The position numbers and the translations under genes are program-made. From JAOAPG01 sp963791575 (GTDB lineage: Bacteria; Acidobacteriota; Terriglobia; Terriglobales; Acidobacteriaceae): a stretch of 64,000 nucleotides of DNA. The stretch lies in NCBI GenBank assembly GCA_963791575.1, contig CAWBSY010000011.1:62001-126000 (forward strand), written 5' to 3'. Positions 1-8,069 of the stretch are shown piece by piece. Position 1 is the stretch's first letter; every line of letters begins with the position of its first letter. The notes beneath the pieces were generated by a model. It saw nothing but the letters and a program-made list of their open reading frames with translations, was not told the DNA's origin and searched no databases.

Positions 1-186
1 TCATCGGTAGGAATGCTGATTTTTCGGGGTAATGAAAAAATTTCAAGGTTGCATATCCGACTTTGCTAAGAACGTCAGGTCATGTCCTAATCAATAGGAC
101 ACTACCCCGAGATAAGACCTCTTGACTCTGGCCCTTACTTCCCTTGTACCATTTCTACAAGTTTGCTCTTCGGAGCAGACCTTGGA
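1..186. other. Window-edge intergenic stretch
   Basis: No supportable gene. Both strands lack a coherent long reading frame here, and the stretch leads into the riboswitch that starts near 187. It should hold the promoter of the riboswitch transcript, but I cannot assign -35/-10 boxes with confidence. Reverse-strand ORFs running from the first thrC-like codons back across the riboswitch are shadows. Confidence 0.4.
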
Positions 187-299
187 TTTCATGAAGAGTG
201 GCTGAGGGACGAGCCCTTAGAAGCCACGACAACCGGATCAGAAGTCAACTTCTGGTCGCCCGGTGTCAACTCTCGCCCTGGTAAAGGGGGAACATGAGA
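187..299 (+). ncRNA. SAM-I (S-box) riboswitch aptamer
   Basis: All S-box landmarks are visible. P1 is a 7-bp helix between 187-193 (TTTCATG) and 293-299 (CATGAGA). The P2 region follows with the conserved AAGAGTGG, then GAGGGAC, GCCC, GAAGCCAC and GACAACCG blocks. P3 is the hairpin AGAAG/CTTCT near 240-253, and P4 is CCCT/AGGGG near 277-290, preceded by the GGTGTCAA joining segment. S-box RNAs bind S-adenosylmethionine and usually switch off methionine, cysteine or homocysteine synthesis genes. Here the element lies upstream of a threonine-synthase-like gene and a ubiquitin-like sulfur carrier. Confidence 0.93.
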
Positions 300-321
300 T
301 TCGGGGTGCCGACTTTTAAGC

Positions 322-370
322 ATCTCGTTCCTCTTTTCCTCATATCCGGGAAAGAGGATTTCGTATTTTA
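322..370 (+). terminator. Putative riboswitch expression platform / attenuator hairpin
   Basis: A 10-bp stem pairs 330-339 (CCTCTTTTCC) with 348-357 (GGGAAAGAGG) and is followed by a T-rich run (ATTTCGTATTTTA). The 3' strand of riboswitch P1 (294-300) can pair with 322-328 just before the stem. That gives a plausible alternative fold in the ligand-free state, although the overlap with the terminator stem is short. SAM binding stabilises P1 and would free the hairpin to stop transcription before the structural genes. The pairing is visible; the mechanism is inferred. Confidence 0.55.
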
Positions 371-452
371 GGGCAGTTTTATAGCGGCTCGTCCCCGGCT
401 TCGCATGCGAGAGATCGCATAAAGCACGAAAGGAAGAGAGTCGCTGCCATGA

Positions 453-1752
453 GTGTTGCAACGCGTTGAATCCGGCGTTAGTAAATCTGCAAGCCATACC
501 GCCCACTACGAATTGCGCTGTCGCGAGTGTCACAAGAGTTGGGGCAACCAGCCCAAGTCGATTTGCGACGATTGCTTCTCGCCCCTCGAAGTTTTCTACG
601 ACTACGAAGCCCTGCGCGGCGAGTTTACCCGCGAGCGCATTGCGCAAGGGCCTCCGAGCATGTGGCGTTATTCCGCTCTGCTTCCTCTTCCCAGAAATTA
701 CGAACCCAGTGTGCCTGCCGGGTTCACTCCACTGCTTGAGGCGCCGCGACTGGCGCAACAACTTGGCGCGAAGAATTTGTTCCTCAAAAACGATGCGGTC
801 TGCTTGCCCTCCCTAAGCTTTAAAGATCGCGTCGTCGCAGTGGCTTTGGCGAATGCGCGCAGCTTCGGATTCGACACGGTGGCATGCTCATCGACGGGAA
901 ACCTTGCGAACTCGGTAGCCGCGCAAGCAGCGCGCAACGGGTTCAAGGCCTGGATATTTATTCCCGCCGATCTTGAGCCAGCAAAAATTTTGGGAACGCA
1001 AGTCTTTGGCGCAAAGCTGGTGCGCATCGCTGGCAGTTACGATCAGGTGAACCGCTTGTGCTCGCAAATCGCCGACGAACGTAATTGGGGATTCGTGAAT
1101 GTGAATCTGCGTCCTTATTATGCCGAAGGTTCGAAGACCGTGGGATTCGAAATCGCCGAACAGCTGGGCTGGCGCTTGCCGGACAACGTGGTAGTCCCGA
1201 TGGCGGGCGGGTCGTTGATTACTAAGATCAAGAAGGCGTTTGAAGAATTGATTCAGCTGGGACTGGTTGAGCCGAAAAACGGTGAAGTTCTTCGGAGCGC
1301 AGGCTACGGGATGCTCGCCAATTTCGACTGCGGTCAAAGCGGGGAACTCCGAGATCGAGCCGCAGAAGCCCGCGACGATTGCGCGATCTTTGGCGATTGG
1401 AAATCCGGCGGACGGGCACTATGCGATCAAGACGATCACGAAGAGCGGAGGATGGTCGGAAGATGTTTCTGATCCCGAGGTGGTGAAAGGAATTCAGTTG
1501 CTCGCCGAAAGTGAAGGCATCTTTACGGAGACCGCTGGTGGAGTGACGGTGGGATGCGCGCGCAAGCTTTACAAGCAGGGCCGCATCACTCCGGACGAAA
1601 CTACCGTGCTCTGCATTACGGGGAACGGCTTGAAGACAACGGATGCTCTGGCCGGAGAGTATGAAGCTGAAGAAGCGATCTCTCCGAAGCTGGCCGAGTT
1701 CAATCGGTATCTGGAAAGAGCGCTGGACGTTCCGGAAGCGGTGGGGGTCTAA
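453..1752 (+). CDS. Threonine synthase-like PLP enzyme (fold type II), one frame break
   Basis: PLP-dependent beta-family enzyme of about 432 residues once the frame is repaired. An N-terminal zinc ribbon (C23, C26, C38, C41) leads into the PLP domain with Schiff-base lysine K124 in SFKDR and the phosphate loop SSTGNLANS. The ThrC-like C-terminal block FFGAQATGCSPI follows. The usual PTGSFKDRG signature is altered to PSLSFKDRV, so it may not be a housekeeping threonine synthase. The SAM-I riboswitch upstream and the sulfur-carrier gene 8 bases downstream suggest a role in sulfur amino acid synthesis (inference). The frame breaks at about 1270-1280 in an A5 run; removing one A restores EPKTVKFFGAQ. 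The start is uncertain: TTG at 453, or ATG at 449 (better spaced from AGGAAGAG) if there is another indel near 460. Confidence 0.85.
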
Positions 1753-1760
1753 CATGGCAA

Positions 1761-2039
1761 ATGACAATTACAGTGCAGATTCCGACCGCGCTGCGGCGGC
1801 ATACAGCGGGAACCGCGAAGTTTACTTGTGGTGCGACGGATGTGAACGATTTGTTTTCGGTGCTCGACCAGCAATTTCCGGATTTGAAGCCGCATTTGCG
1901 GGATGAGGCGGGCGAGATTCGCCGATTTTTGAACGTGTATGTGAATGAAGAAGACATTCGCTTTCTGGGCGGGAATAAGTACGCCTTCAAGGATGGGGAT
2001 GAAGTGTTGCTGGTGCCGTCGATTGCGGGCGGTGTGTAG
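1761..2039 (+). CDS. MoaD/ThiS/CysO-family sulfur carrier protein
   Basis: 92-residue beta-grasp protein: MTITVQIPTALRR, then DVNDLFSVLDQQFPDL, FLNVYVNEEDIRFL, and a C-terminal block DGDEVLLVPSIAGGV. Members of this family are thiocarboxylated on a C-terminal Gly-Gly after adenylation by an E1-like enzyme, and donate sulfur to MPT, thiazole, cysteine or homocysteine synthesis. Here GG is followed by one extra Val, so a carboxypeptidase or JAMM-type protease would have to expose the diglycine, as described for some CysO/HcyS-type systems. It starts 8 bases after the PLP enzyme and is presumably co-transcribed under the same riboswitch. No moeB/thiF or JAMM gene is in the window. Confidence 0.85.
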   Translation: MTITVQIPTALRRHTAGTAKFTCGATDVNDLFSVLDQQFPDLKPHLRDEAGEIRRFLNVYVNEEDIRFLGGNKYAFKDGDEVLLVPSIAGGV

Positions 2040-2046
2040 ATTTTCG

Positions 2047-2087
2047 CCTCCCACTCTTGCGCAAAAAACGCGCAAGAATGGGGCACC
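2047..2087. repeat. Palindromic intergenic repeat, copy A
   Basis: Imperfect palindrome of the form CCCAC-TCTTGCGC-loop-GCGCAAGA-ATGGGGCACC. It shares its outer CCCAC/TGGGGCACC arms with the copies at 2116 and 41102; the inner stem and loop vary. Confidence 0.8.
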
Positions 2088-2115
2088 TCGGTAAAGTCGG
2101 AATTACATTCTCGCT

Positions 2116-2158
2116 TCCCACCCTATTCGCAAAGTGCGCGAATTAGGATGGGGCACCC
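2116..2158. repeat. Palindromic intergenic repeat, copy B
   Basis: Second copy of the same element (TCCCACCCTATTCGC, AAAGTGC loop, GCGAATTAGGATGGGGCACCC). With copy A it fills the space between the converging sulfur-carrier and ABC-transporter operons, and it may also serve as a bidirectional terminator. Confidence 0.8.
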
Positions 2159-3178
2159 TCAGCTATGCAGGTGCTTGCTTTGCAGGAATTCTCGCACTAC
2201 TTCTTTTACATCTCTGTGTTGGCCGTCTACTGCGTAATTTAACTTACGCATTTCTTCGTCGGAGATTTTGTCTTTCAATTCATCCAGAGCCGCTTTTATT
2301 TCTGGATGCTTTTCCAGTATTTCTTTTCGCATGATCGGCACTGCTTCGTACGGCGGAAAATAGTGCTTGTCATCTTCCAATACAAATAAGTCGAGCGCGG
2401 GGATGAGACCGTCCGTCATATTCCCCGCTATCAGGTCGACCTGCTTTTCTTTCAGTGCGCGCGTGATCAGGCCTAGGTCCATGATGCGCGGAGGCTCGGC
2501 GAACTTCAGGCCATAGGTTGCGACGAGACCTTTGTAGCCGTCGGGCCGCTCCATGAATTCGTAGCCGAATCCAGCGCGCCAGTGCGGGGTATAGGGTGCG
2601 GCTTGCGAGATGGTTTTGATTCCAAGGCGGCGTGCGTCTTCGCCGCGAATTTCGATTGCAAAGGTGTCGTTGAAGCCGAATGGCTCACCAACGGCCAGGT
2701 TGAAGCGCTTCGCGTATTCCGTTTTGACTTGGTCGTAAACTTGTTCGCGGCTTTGTGGTTTTTCTTTTAAAACTGCGGTGAGTGCCGTGCCGGTGTATTC
2801 GGGGTAGATGTCGATGCGTCCACCGAGAATGGCTTGCTGCGCGATCAGTGTGCCAGCAAGATAGAAACGGCGCTCGACAGGAAGATGAGTTTTGTTTTCG
2901 ATCTGCTGAGCCATGAGTTCTCCGAGGATGAGTTGCTCGGTGAAGTTCTTGCAGCCGACAACGATGCGGTTCGTGCGAGGAGGAGAGCAGGAAGGCAGCA
3001 GGGTGAGGCAGGCGAGTATGGCGAGGGGAGGGGTTACTTTTGCGAGAGCGGAGATCAGCGTGGAGGTAGGGGTCCTTCGTTGCGGCTTCTCCGCTTTGCG
3101 GAGAAGCCACTTCCTCAGGATGACATTCCTCTGAGAGACGAGGGCATCGCGGAGGATGACAATGTTAGGAAACGGCAT
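2159..3178 (-). CDS. opuBC: Glycine betaine/choline ABC transporter substrate-binding lipoprotein (OpuBC/ProX type)
   Basis: Periplasmic or membrane-anchored receptor for quaternary-ammonium osmoprotectants. The OpuAC-like fold is recognisable from VVGCKNFTEQLILGELMAQ, the IDIYPEYTGTALTAVL block and the C-terminal helical segment to HLHS. A lipobox LTLLPSC places the lipidated Cys at residue 64. That leader is far too long: residues about 6-36 are encoded by an intergenic repeat (about 3065-3165), and no ATG, GTG or TTG lies in frame between the repeat and the lipobox. The assigned start is the ATG at 3178, which overlaps the repaired end of the permease gene. It is last in an ATPase-permease-receptor operon. 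Confidence 0.87.
   Translation of the reverse strand: MPFPNIVILRDALVSQRNVILRKWLLRKAEKPQRRTPTSTLISALAKVTPPLAILACLTLLPSCSPPRTNRIVVGCKNFTEQLILGELMAQQIENKTHLPVERRFYLAGTLIAQQAILGGRIDIYPEYTGTALTAVLKEKPQSREQVYDQVKTEYAKRFNLAVGEPFGFNDTFAIEIRGEDARRLGIKTISQAAPYTPHWRAGFGYEFMERPDGYKGLVATYGLKFAEPPRIMDLGLITRALKEKQVDLIAGNMTDGLIPALDLFVLEDDKHYFPPYEAVPIMRKEILEKHPEIKAALDELKDKISDEEMRKLNYAVDGQHRDVKEVVREFLQSKHLHS
3065..3165. repeat. Dispersed 'TCCTTCG...CAGGATGACA' repeat inside the opuBC 5' end
   Basis: Contains GGGGTCCTTCG, an inverted pair GGCTTCTCCGC/GCGGAGAAGCC (about 3081-3105), then CAGGATGACATTC and a second GGAGGATGACAATG. I recognise this wording as a repeat family common between genes in Acidobacteria genomes. 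Here it sits between the permease 3' end and the lipoprotein signal peptide. Confidence 0.6.
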
Positions 3179-3813
3179 GGTTATAGGGGCTCAGGCGTTT
3201 CTCCAGCCAGCCCAAGCTCGTGTCTGCCAGCAAGGCCATCAACGCTGCTGGGAATTGCTCCTGCGAGAATTACTTCGTTGTTTACCATGGCGAGCCCGCG
3301 GAAAATGAATTCGCCCAAACCTCCCGCGCCGATTGCCGCTGCGATGGTTGCCAGGCCGATCGTAATCACCGCGGCAACGCGCACTCCCGCGATGATCACG
3401 CTCACCGCCAGCGGCAGTTCCACGCTAAAGAGGATTTGGCGATCTGTCATGCCCATTCCGCGAGCTGCTTCGATGACCGCGCGATCCACGCCTTTGATCC
3501 CTGTATACGTGTTGCGAATCAGTGGCAACAGCGCATAGAGAGTGAGCGCAAGAATGGCCAGGCGATCGGCGCGGGCTCCGATCCATGGGGCTGGCAGCAG
3601 AAATCCGAATAGCGCGAGGCTGGGGATTGTCTGAATGACGTTCGCACTACCGAGAATGGGTTTGTTAAGCGCTGGCCATCGCGTGATCAAAATGCCGAGC
3701 GGGATGCCGATCAGCATCGCGATTAAGATCGAGAGGCCGACTAGCCACAAGTGTTCGAGCGTGAGCTGCAGGATCTCGGTCCGATTTTGCAAAACGAATT
3801 GCCAGAAACTCAT
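3165..3813 (-). CDS. opuBB: Osmoprotectant ABC transporter permease (OpuBB/ProW type), 3' frame break
   Basis: Inner-membrane permease of about 215 residues with several hydrophobic helices and the binding-protein-dependent transport signature near GVRVAAVITIGLATIAAAIGAGG. As read, the frame ends at 3181 with an atypical tail (SSVDGLAGRHELG). Skipping one base near 3245-3252 gives the expected family ending AALMALLADTSLGWLEKRL and a stop at 3165, overlapping the start of the receptor gene. The start ATG overlaps the ATPase stop by 4 bases (3810-3813), indicating translational coupling. Confidence 0.85.
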
Positions 3814-4595
3814 GCAGAGCCTCGATGCTCGCGGCTTGGGATCTCGGTCTCGAAGGCCTGCAGGTAAGCCTGTACCAGAGGCTCGTTCGAAGTCGCGAAC
3901 TCCTCTGGAGTAAGCATTGTCACCAGGCGGCCTTCTTCCATTAGCCCGATGCGCGAACCGAGCAAGAGCGCTTCGCGCAAATCATGGGTGACGAAAACCG
4001 TAGTCTTGCGCAGGCGCTTTTGTAATGCGATGAACTCGCGCTGCAACTCCGCTCGGGTGATGGGATCGAGAGCGCCGAAGGGTTCGTCCATGAGAAGGAT
4101 GGGAGGGTCGGCTGCCAGGGCACGTGCGACGCCAACCCGCTGGCGCTGGCCTCCTGAAAGTTCGTGAGGATAGCGTGACGCGATCTGAGGATCGAGGCCG
4201 ACGAGGTGCATCAATTCGTGAACTCGAGCGCGAATTTTGTCGGCAGGCCAATCTTCGATTTTCGGAACGACGCCAATGTTTCGTTCCACGGTAAAGTGCG
4301 GGAATAGACCAACGTCTTGAATTGCGTAGCCGATGTTGCGGCGGAGTTTGATCACGTCCCACTCTCGCGTGGGGCGTCCCTCGACGCGAATTTCGCCACT
4401 CGATGGATCGAGCAGGCGATTGATGAGCTTGAGTGTCGTGGTTTTGCCGGAGCCGCTGCGGCCCAGCAACACTAGTGTTTCCCCTGAGCGCACAACGAGA
4501 TTTAAATCATGCAAAAGCTCGCGACCGTTTCCATTGTTGATGCGATAGGAGACGTTCTGGAATTCGATAGCCGGGCTATCATTTGGATCGCGCAT
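3810..4595 (-). CDS. opuBA: Osmoprotectant ABC transporter ATP-binding protein (OpuBA/ProV type)
   Basis: Cytoplasmic ATPase of 261 residues with Walker A LGRSGSGKTT, Q-loop, signature LSGGQRQRVGVARAL, Walker B ILLMDEP followed by the FGALDP D-loop, and switch His in VFVTHD. No CBS domain pair follows, unlike full-length OpuAA/ProV, which fits OpuBA-like short forms. The start is taken at the ATG at 4595 (MRDPNDSPAIEFQNVSY); the reading frame extends to 4652 but that prefix is unlike the family. First gene of the transporter operon, 85 bases downstream of the F420 operon on the same strand. Confidence 0.9.
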   Translation of the reverse strand: MRDPNDSPAIEFQNVSYRINNGNGRELLHDLNLVVRSGETLVLLGRSGSGKTTTLKLINRLLDPSSGEIRVEGRPTREWDVIKLRRNIGYAIQDVGLFPHFTVERNIGVVPKIEDWPADKIRARVHELMHLVGLDPQIASRYPHELSGGQRQRVGVARALAADPPILLMDEPFGALDPITRAELQREFIALQKRLRKTTVFVTHDLREALLLGSRIGLMEEGRLVTMLTPEEFATSNEPLVQAYLQAFETEIPSREHRGSA

Positions 4596-4680
4596 GCTTG
4601 CGGATTCAAAGTCTATCAAGCGCAGAGAGCAACAAGAAGGGGAAAGCAGCAATCAGCATTCAGTTATTGGATCTGACAAA

Positions 4681-5395
4681 TCAGCTCTCGGTTCGTGGCA
4701 CTGAATATGCCGACTCTGGCAAACCGGTGATGCGAATTCCGCTGTGACCCTTGTGCCGAATATTCAGGCCAATCAACAACGCTGTGATGTTCTCGAGGAT
4801 TCGTGCATTTTCAAGCTTGCCGCCGTCGATCGCGCGCACTCCGGGAATTTTTGTGGCGAGTGCTCGAATCAACTGAGTTGCCTTTGCATCGTCGCTGCAG
4901 ACGATGACGTCGCAATCCACCTCTCCCTCGCCATTCAACACATCCGCAGATGTATTGTGAAACGCTGCCACGACAGTAACGCCTTGGGGAGCGAGTTCCG
5001 CAGTTTGCTTGTGCCGCCGAACCTTGCCAGACGCCGAGGGTGCGGCTGGGCCTGCCGCCGACGCTTGCAGCTAGGGGAACGGTTGCATCGACCAAAATAC
5101 TTCCGGGACGGATTGCGGGCTTGAGTTGCTTCAGAAGAGGCGCGTGGCCTTCGAATGGAACGGTGAGGACAAGTAACTCGGCTGCGGCGCAGGCGGCCGT
5201 ATTTTCCAGGCCGGAAATATTTGCGTCGGGGAATTTGGCTTTGATCTTGTTGGCTGCTTCCTGGGCGCGAGTGGCATCACGCGATCCGATGATTACGGTT
5301 TCTCCGGCTTGCGCCCATCGCTTCGCCAATCCGAAGCCTTCTGGGCCCGTGCCTCCAATGACCGCAATCGTTCGATTCGCGTTCGAAGCGCTCAC
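4681..5395 (-). CDS. npdG: NADPH:F420 oxidoreductase (Fno/NpdG), one frame break
   Basis: Transfers hydride between NADP(H) and coenzyme F420. The N-terminal Rossmann motif AVIGGTGPEGFGLAKRWA is typical of Fno, followed by IGSRDATRAQEAA and the DATVPL segment. The C-terminal half has AAFHNTSADVLNGEGEVDCD and the TALLIGLNIRHKGHSGI ending. The two halves lie in different frames; one extra base near 5005-5010 separates GVWQGSAAQ from QTAELAPQGVTVVAAFHN. It overlaps the cofH stop by 4 bases (5392-5395), so it is the terminal gene of the F420 operon and supplies reduced cofactor to unknown F420-dependent enzymes elsewhere. Confidence 0.88.
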
Positions 5396-6626
5396 GCGAA
5401 CTCCGGTTCGAGAGTCTCTTCATTGGTGAATTCGCAGCCCGGAGACTTGATCTTTATTCGCGTGTAAGTCGTGTTGCGCTCGGCCGGAATGCGGCCGGCG
5501 TCGAGGATTAACGATTGGAAATCCTCGGGACTGGTGTACTGTCCAGCGGTCGCGCCGGCTTCGCGCGAGATGTTTTCTTCCATCAAAGTTCCGCCGTAGT
5601 CATTTGCTCCGGCGATGAAGGCAGAGTTGGGACAGTCGCCGATTCAACTTCACCCAGGAAACTTGAATATTGTTGATGGAACCAGCCAGCATAATTCTCG
5701 CGAGCGCGTGGATCTTCAAGATGCTCGGCCAACGTTGGGCCACTTCGCGCAAGTCCTTGATGGAAGAGCAACGTGTTTTGATGAACGAAGCCGAGCGGAA
5801 CGAACTCAGTGAAGCCTCCGGTTTCGTTCTGAATTTCGCGCAAGAGTTGAAGCTGGTTGACCCAGTGCTCGGGAGTTTCGACGTGTCCGTACATTAGGGT
5901 CGAAGTGCTACGAATTCCGCAGCGATGAGCGGTGCGGATAACTTGCTTCCATTGTTCGGTGGAGAGCTTATTCCGCGAGAGGACTTGGCGAACCTGGTCA
6001 TCGAGAATTTCCGCCGCGGTGCCGGGCAGCGTGTCGAGACCATTGTCGCGCAACATGCAGAGGTAATCCTCGAGGGGCATGCCAGTGAGCTCTATTCCGT
6101 AGACCATCTCCATGGGAGAGAAAGCGTGGATGTGCATGCCGGGGACTGCCTGCTTCACGGAACGGAGGATGTCGCGATAGAAAAACGGAGGCAGACCATG
6201 AGGCAATCCGCCTTGAATGCAGACTTCCGTTGCGCCGATCTGCCAGGCTTCGACGGCTTTTTGGGCGACTTGTTCCAGCGATAAGAAATAAGTATCGGAC
6301 TCGCGTGGGCCGCGGCTGAAGGCGCAGAACTTACATCCTACGAAACAAATGTTGGTGAAATTGATGTTGCGGTTCACGACATAAGTCACGAGATTGCCGA
6401 CGAGCTCGCGCCGTAGATCGTTCGCCGCCACCAGCAGGCCAAGGAGATCATCGCCTTCCGCACTGGCTAGCAACAGGCACTGTTCACGCGAGAGTATGCT
6501 GCCGTCCTGCGATGCGAGAACTTGCTCGATTGCGGTTCTTGTTTCGTGCGTGAGGCGAGGAGCAATATCTGTCCACTCTAACGCTGGGAAATTTTCCAAT
6601 TCCGATTGGTTCAAGACTCGAGCCAT
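5392..6626 (-). CDS. cofH: FO synthase subunit CofH (radical SAM), two frame breaks
   Basis: Joins the tyrosine-derived radical to 5-amino-6-ribitylaminouracil on the way to the deazaflavin FO. The radical-SAM cluster motif CFVGCKFCAF (CX3CX2C) lies near residue 92, followed by IQGGLPHGLPPFFY and the long TIM-barrel body. The 3' part breaks twice: one extra base near 5722-5727 (family sequence resumes as LKIHALARIMLAGSINNIQ) and one near 5612-5617 (resumes as AGANDYGGTLMEENISREAGA). The last segment ends at 5392. Both look like single-base insertions. It is 15 bases downstream of cofE. Confidence 0.88.
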
Positions 6627-6641
6627 AAAACCTCCACCAGC

Positions 6642-7412
6642 TTAGCGAAACAAGTCAGTCTTTGCCGGACGAATCAAGTCGCGCGCGCTGCCACGTGACG
6701 GGCGATACGCGAATCCTCGAATGATACACGCTGGTGTGCGGGCCAGCTTGCCGCAAACCAGTCCTGCCGCACTCGCCAGCTCGTCGGCTACTCCTTCGAT
6801 GCTTACACGTAAGGGATACCCGTAGGGATCGCGCTCTCCACGATAGTCGTGCGTTGCTTTCATTCCAGCAACTCCGATAGCAACTTCGGTCAGACCCTCG
6901 CGCCAGGGGCGTCCAAAGCTGTCAGAGATGATCACGGGAATAGAAAGATTCAGACGCTTCTTCAGTTCGCGATGAAGCTTGGCTGCTGATCGATCTGGAT
7001 CGTCCGGCAGCAAGAGCGCGTGCTGGCCACCGTTGACGTTCGAGACGTCGACTCCGCTGTTCGCGCAGATTAGGCCGTGATGGGTTTCGGTGATTATGAC
7101 TCCCCGCTTCCGGCGGATGACCCGCTTACTTTGTGCCAGAGCCACCTCGGTGACGCGGGCATCCAGCTTATAGCGGCGCGCCCAAGCGCGCGAACTCGCG
7201 GACGGCTTGATCGTCTGCAGATCGACCAGCTGTCCTTCAGCCTTCGATACGATTTTATGCTTCAACACGAGGATGTCGCCTGCTTGCAGTGAAACCTTGT
7301 GATGCGCCAGGGCAGTCAGGAGTTTTGCTAAGAGCGAATCTTGGGGCTGGATTTCATCTGGGAAGGGAATGGGAATGACTCGCAGCTCGCGGGTTCGTTC
7401 TGGAGCGGCCAT
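6642..7412 (-). CDS. cofE: Coenzyme F420-0:L-glutamate ligase (CofE)
   Basis: GTP-dependent ligase that adds gamma-linked glutamates to F420-0. The sequence shows LVLKHKIVSKAEGQLVDL, VIITETHHGLICANSGVD, LLLPDDPDRSAA, VIISDSFGRPWREGL and EGVADELASAAGLV, all family blocks. At about 256 residues it has only the ligase domain; there is no C-terminal nitroreductase-like domain as in mycobacterial FbiB. The ATG at 7412 (MAAPERTRELRVIPI) is preferred; the frame stays open to 7454 across the end of cofC. Confidence 0.92.
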   Translation of the reverse strand: MAAPERTRELRVIPIPFPDEIQPQDSLLAKLLTALAHHKVSLQAGDILVLKHKIVSKAEGQLVDLQTIKPSASSRAWARRYKLDARVTEVALAQSKRVIRRKRGVIITETHHGLICANSGVDVSNVNGGQHALLLPDDPDRSAAKLHRELKKRLNLSIPVIISDSFGRPWREGLTEVAIGVAGMKATHDYRGERDPYGYPLRVSIEGVADELASAAGLVCGKLARTPACIIRGFAYRPSRGSARDLIRPAKTDLFR

Positions 7413-8069
7413 TCTATTGATTCGCAGCAGCCGGAAGTTCGCTTGAGATCCCATTGCCGGACGAGCTGTTGAGCTCTGGTTTCGCCAGGAGCAGCGGCGA
7501 GCTCTCGCAAGTCTGATGGATTATCCACGTCGAGCGCAATTCCGGGCAGATGCAACACCAGACAAGGCTTGTTTGTGGCGCGCGCTGCTGCGAGATGCGG
7601 TTTGAAGCTGTCATTTCCAAAGCGCAAAGGGAACAGCCCTGCAGGATTTCGCAAGATTGCGTTAGTGCCACGGCCGTCGGCTGCAGGCACGAGGACTGAT
7701 CCTTCGTCGGGAGCGGCTCGGAGAATCTGCTCCAGCTCTGATGCTTGAATAAGCGGAATGTCGGCGGGGATGACTAGCGTGCTCTGGACGCCGCGTTGTT
7801 CGCAGAAGCGGGTGGCCATCTCGATAGCATCTGTTTCGCTGCGATTTGCGGTGTCGGCGATTACTTGAAAGTTGAGAGTACGCGCGAGTTCGACTGCGAA
7901 AGCGATCGCTGGTTACGAGACTGACTTCGGGGCGACTCGGGCAGGCGCTGATCGCTTCGAGTACATCGGACAGCATCGCACGCGCCAGCTTTGTACGTGT
8001 GGGCTGGTCGAGAAGCGATGCAAGCCGCTGCTTGGCATTGTCCAGGTTCTTTACCGGAATAAGGATCAT
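7328..8069 (-). CDS. cofC: 2-phospho-L-lactate (or PEP/3PG) guanylyltransferase CofC, frame break
   Basis: Activates a three-carbon phospho-acid with GTP for transfer to FO. The N-terminus MILIPVKNLDNAKQRLA is diagnostic, then VSLVTSD. The frame breaks near 7898 (one extra C in TTTCGCAG); after repair it continues RFAVELARTLNFQVIADTA, STLVIPADIPLI and PGIALDVDNPSDLREL. As read the 3' end runs to 7328 and overlaps cofE by 85 bases. A one-base skip near 7455 would instead end it at the TAG at 7414-7416, immediately before the cofE ATG, which looks more natural. The start overlaps the cofD stop by 4 bases. Confidence 0.87.

Noticed and set aside
189..761. Long minus-strand frame (190 codons)
   Set aside because: Overlaps the riboswitch and the conserved thrC-like coding region; composition is typical of a shadow frame.
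1240..1300. Programmed frameshift in the thrC-like gene
   Set aside because: An A5 run is present, but many unrelated genes in the same zone show similar one-base breaks, so a sequence indel is simpler.
7414..7671. Separate small gene between cofC and cofE
   Set aside because: It is an alternate frame of cofC; at most its last codons are the true cofC C-terminus after an indel.
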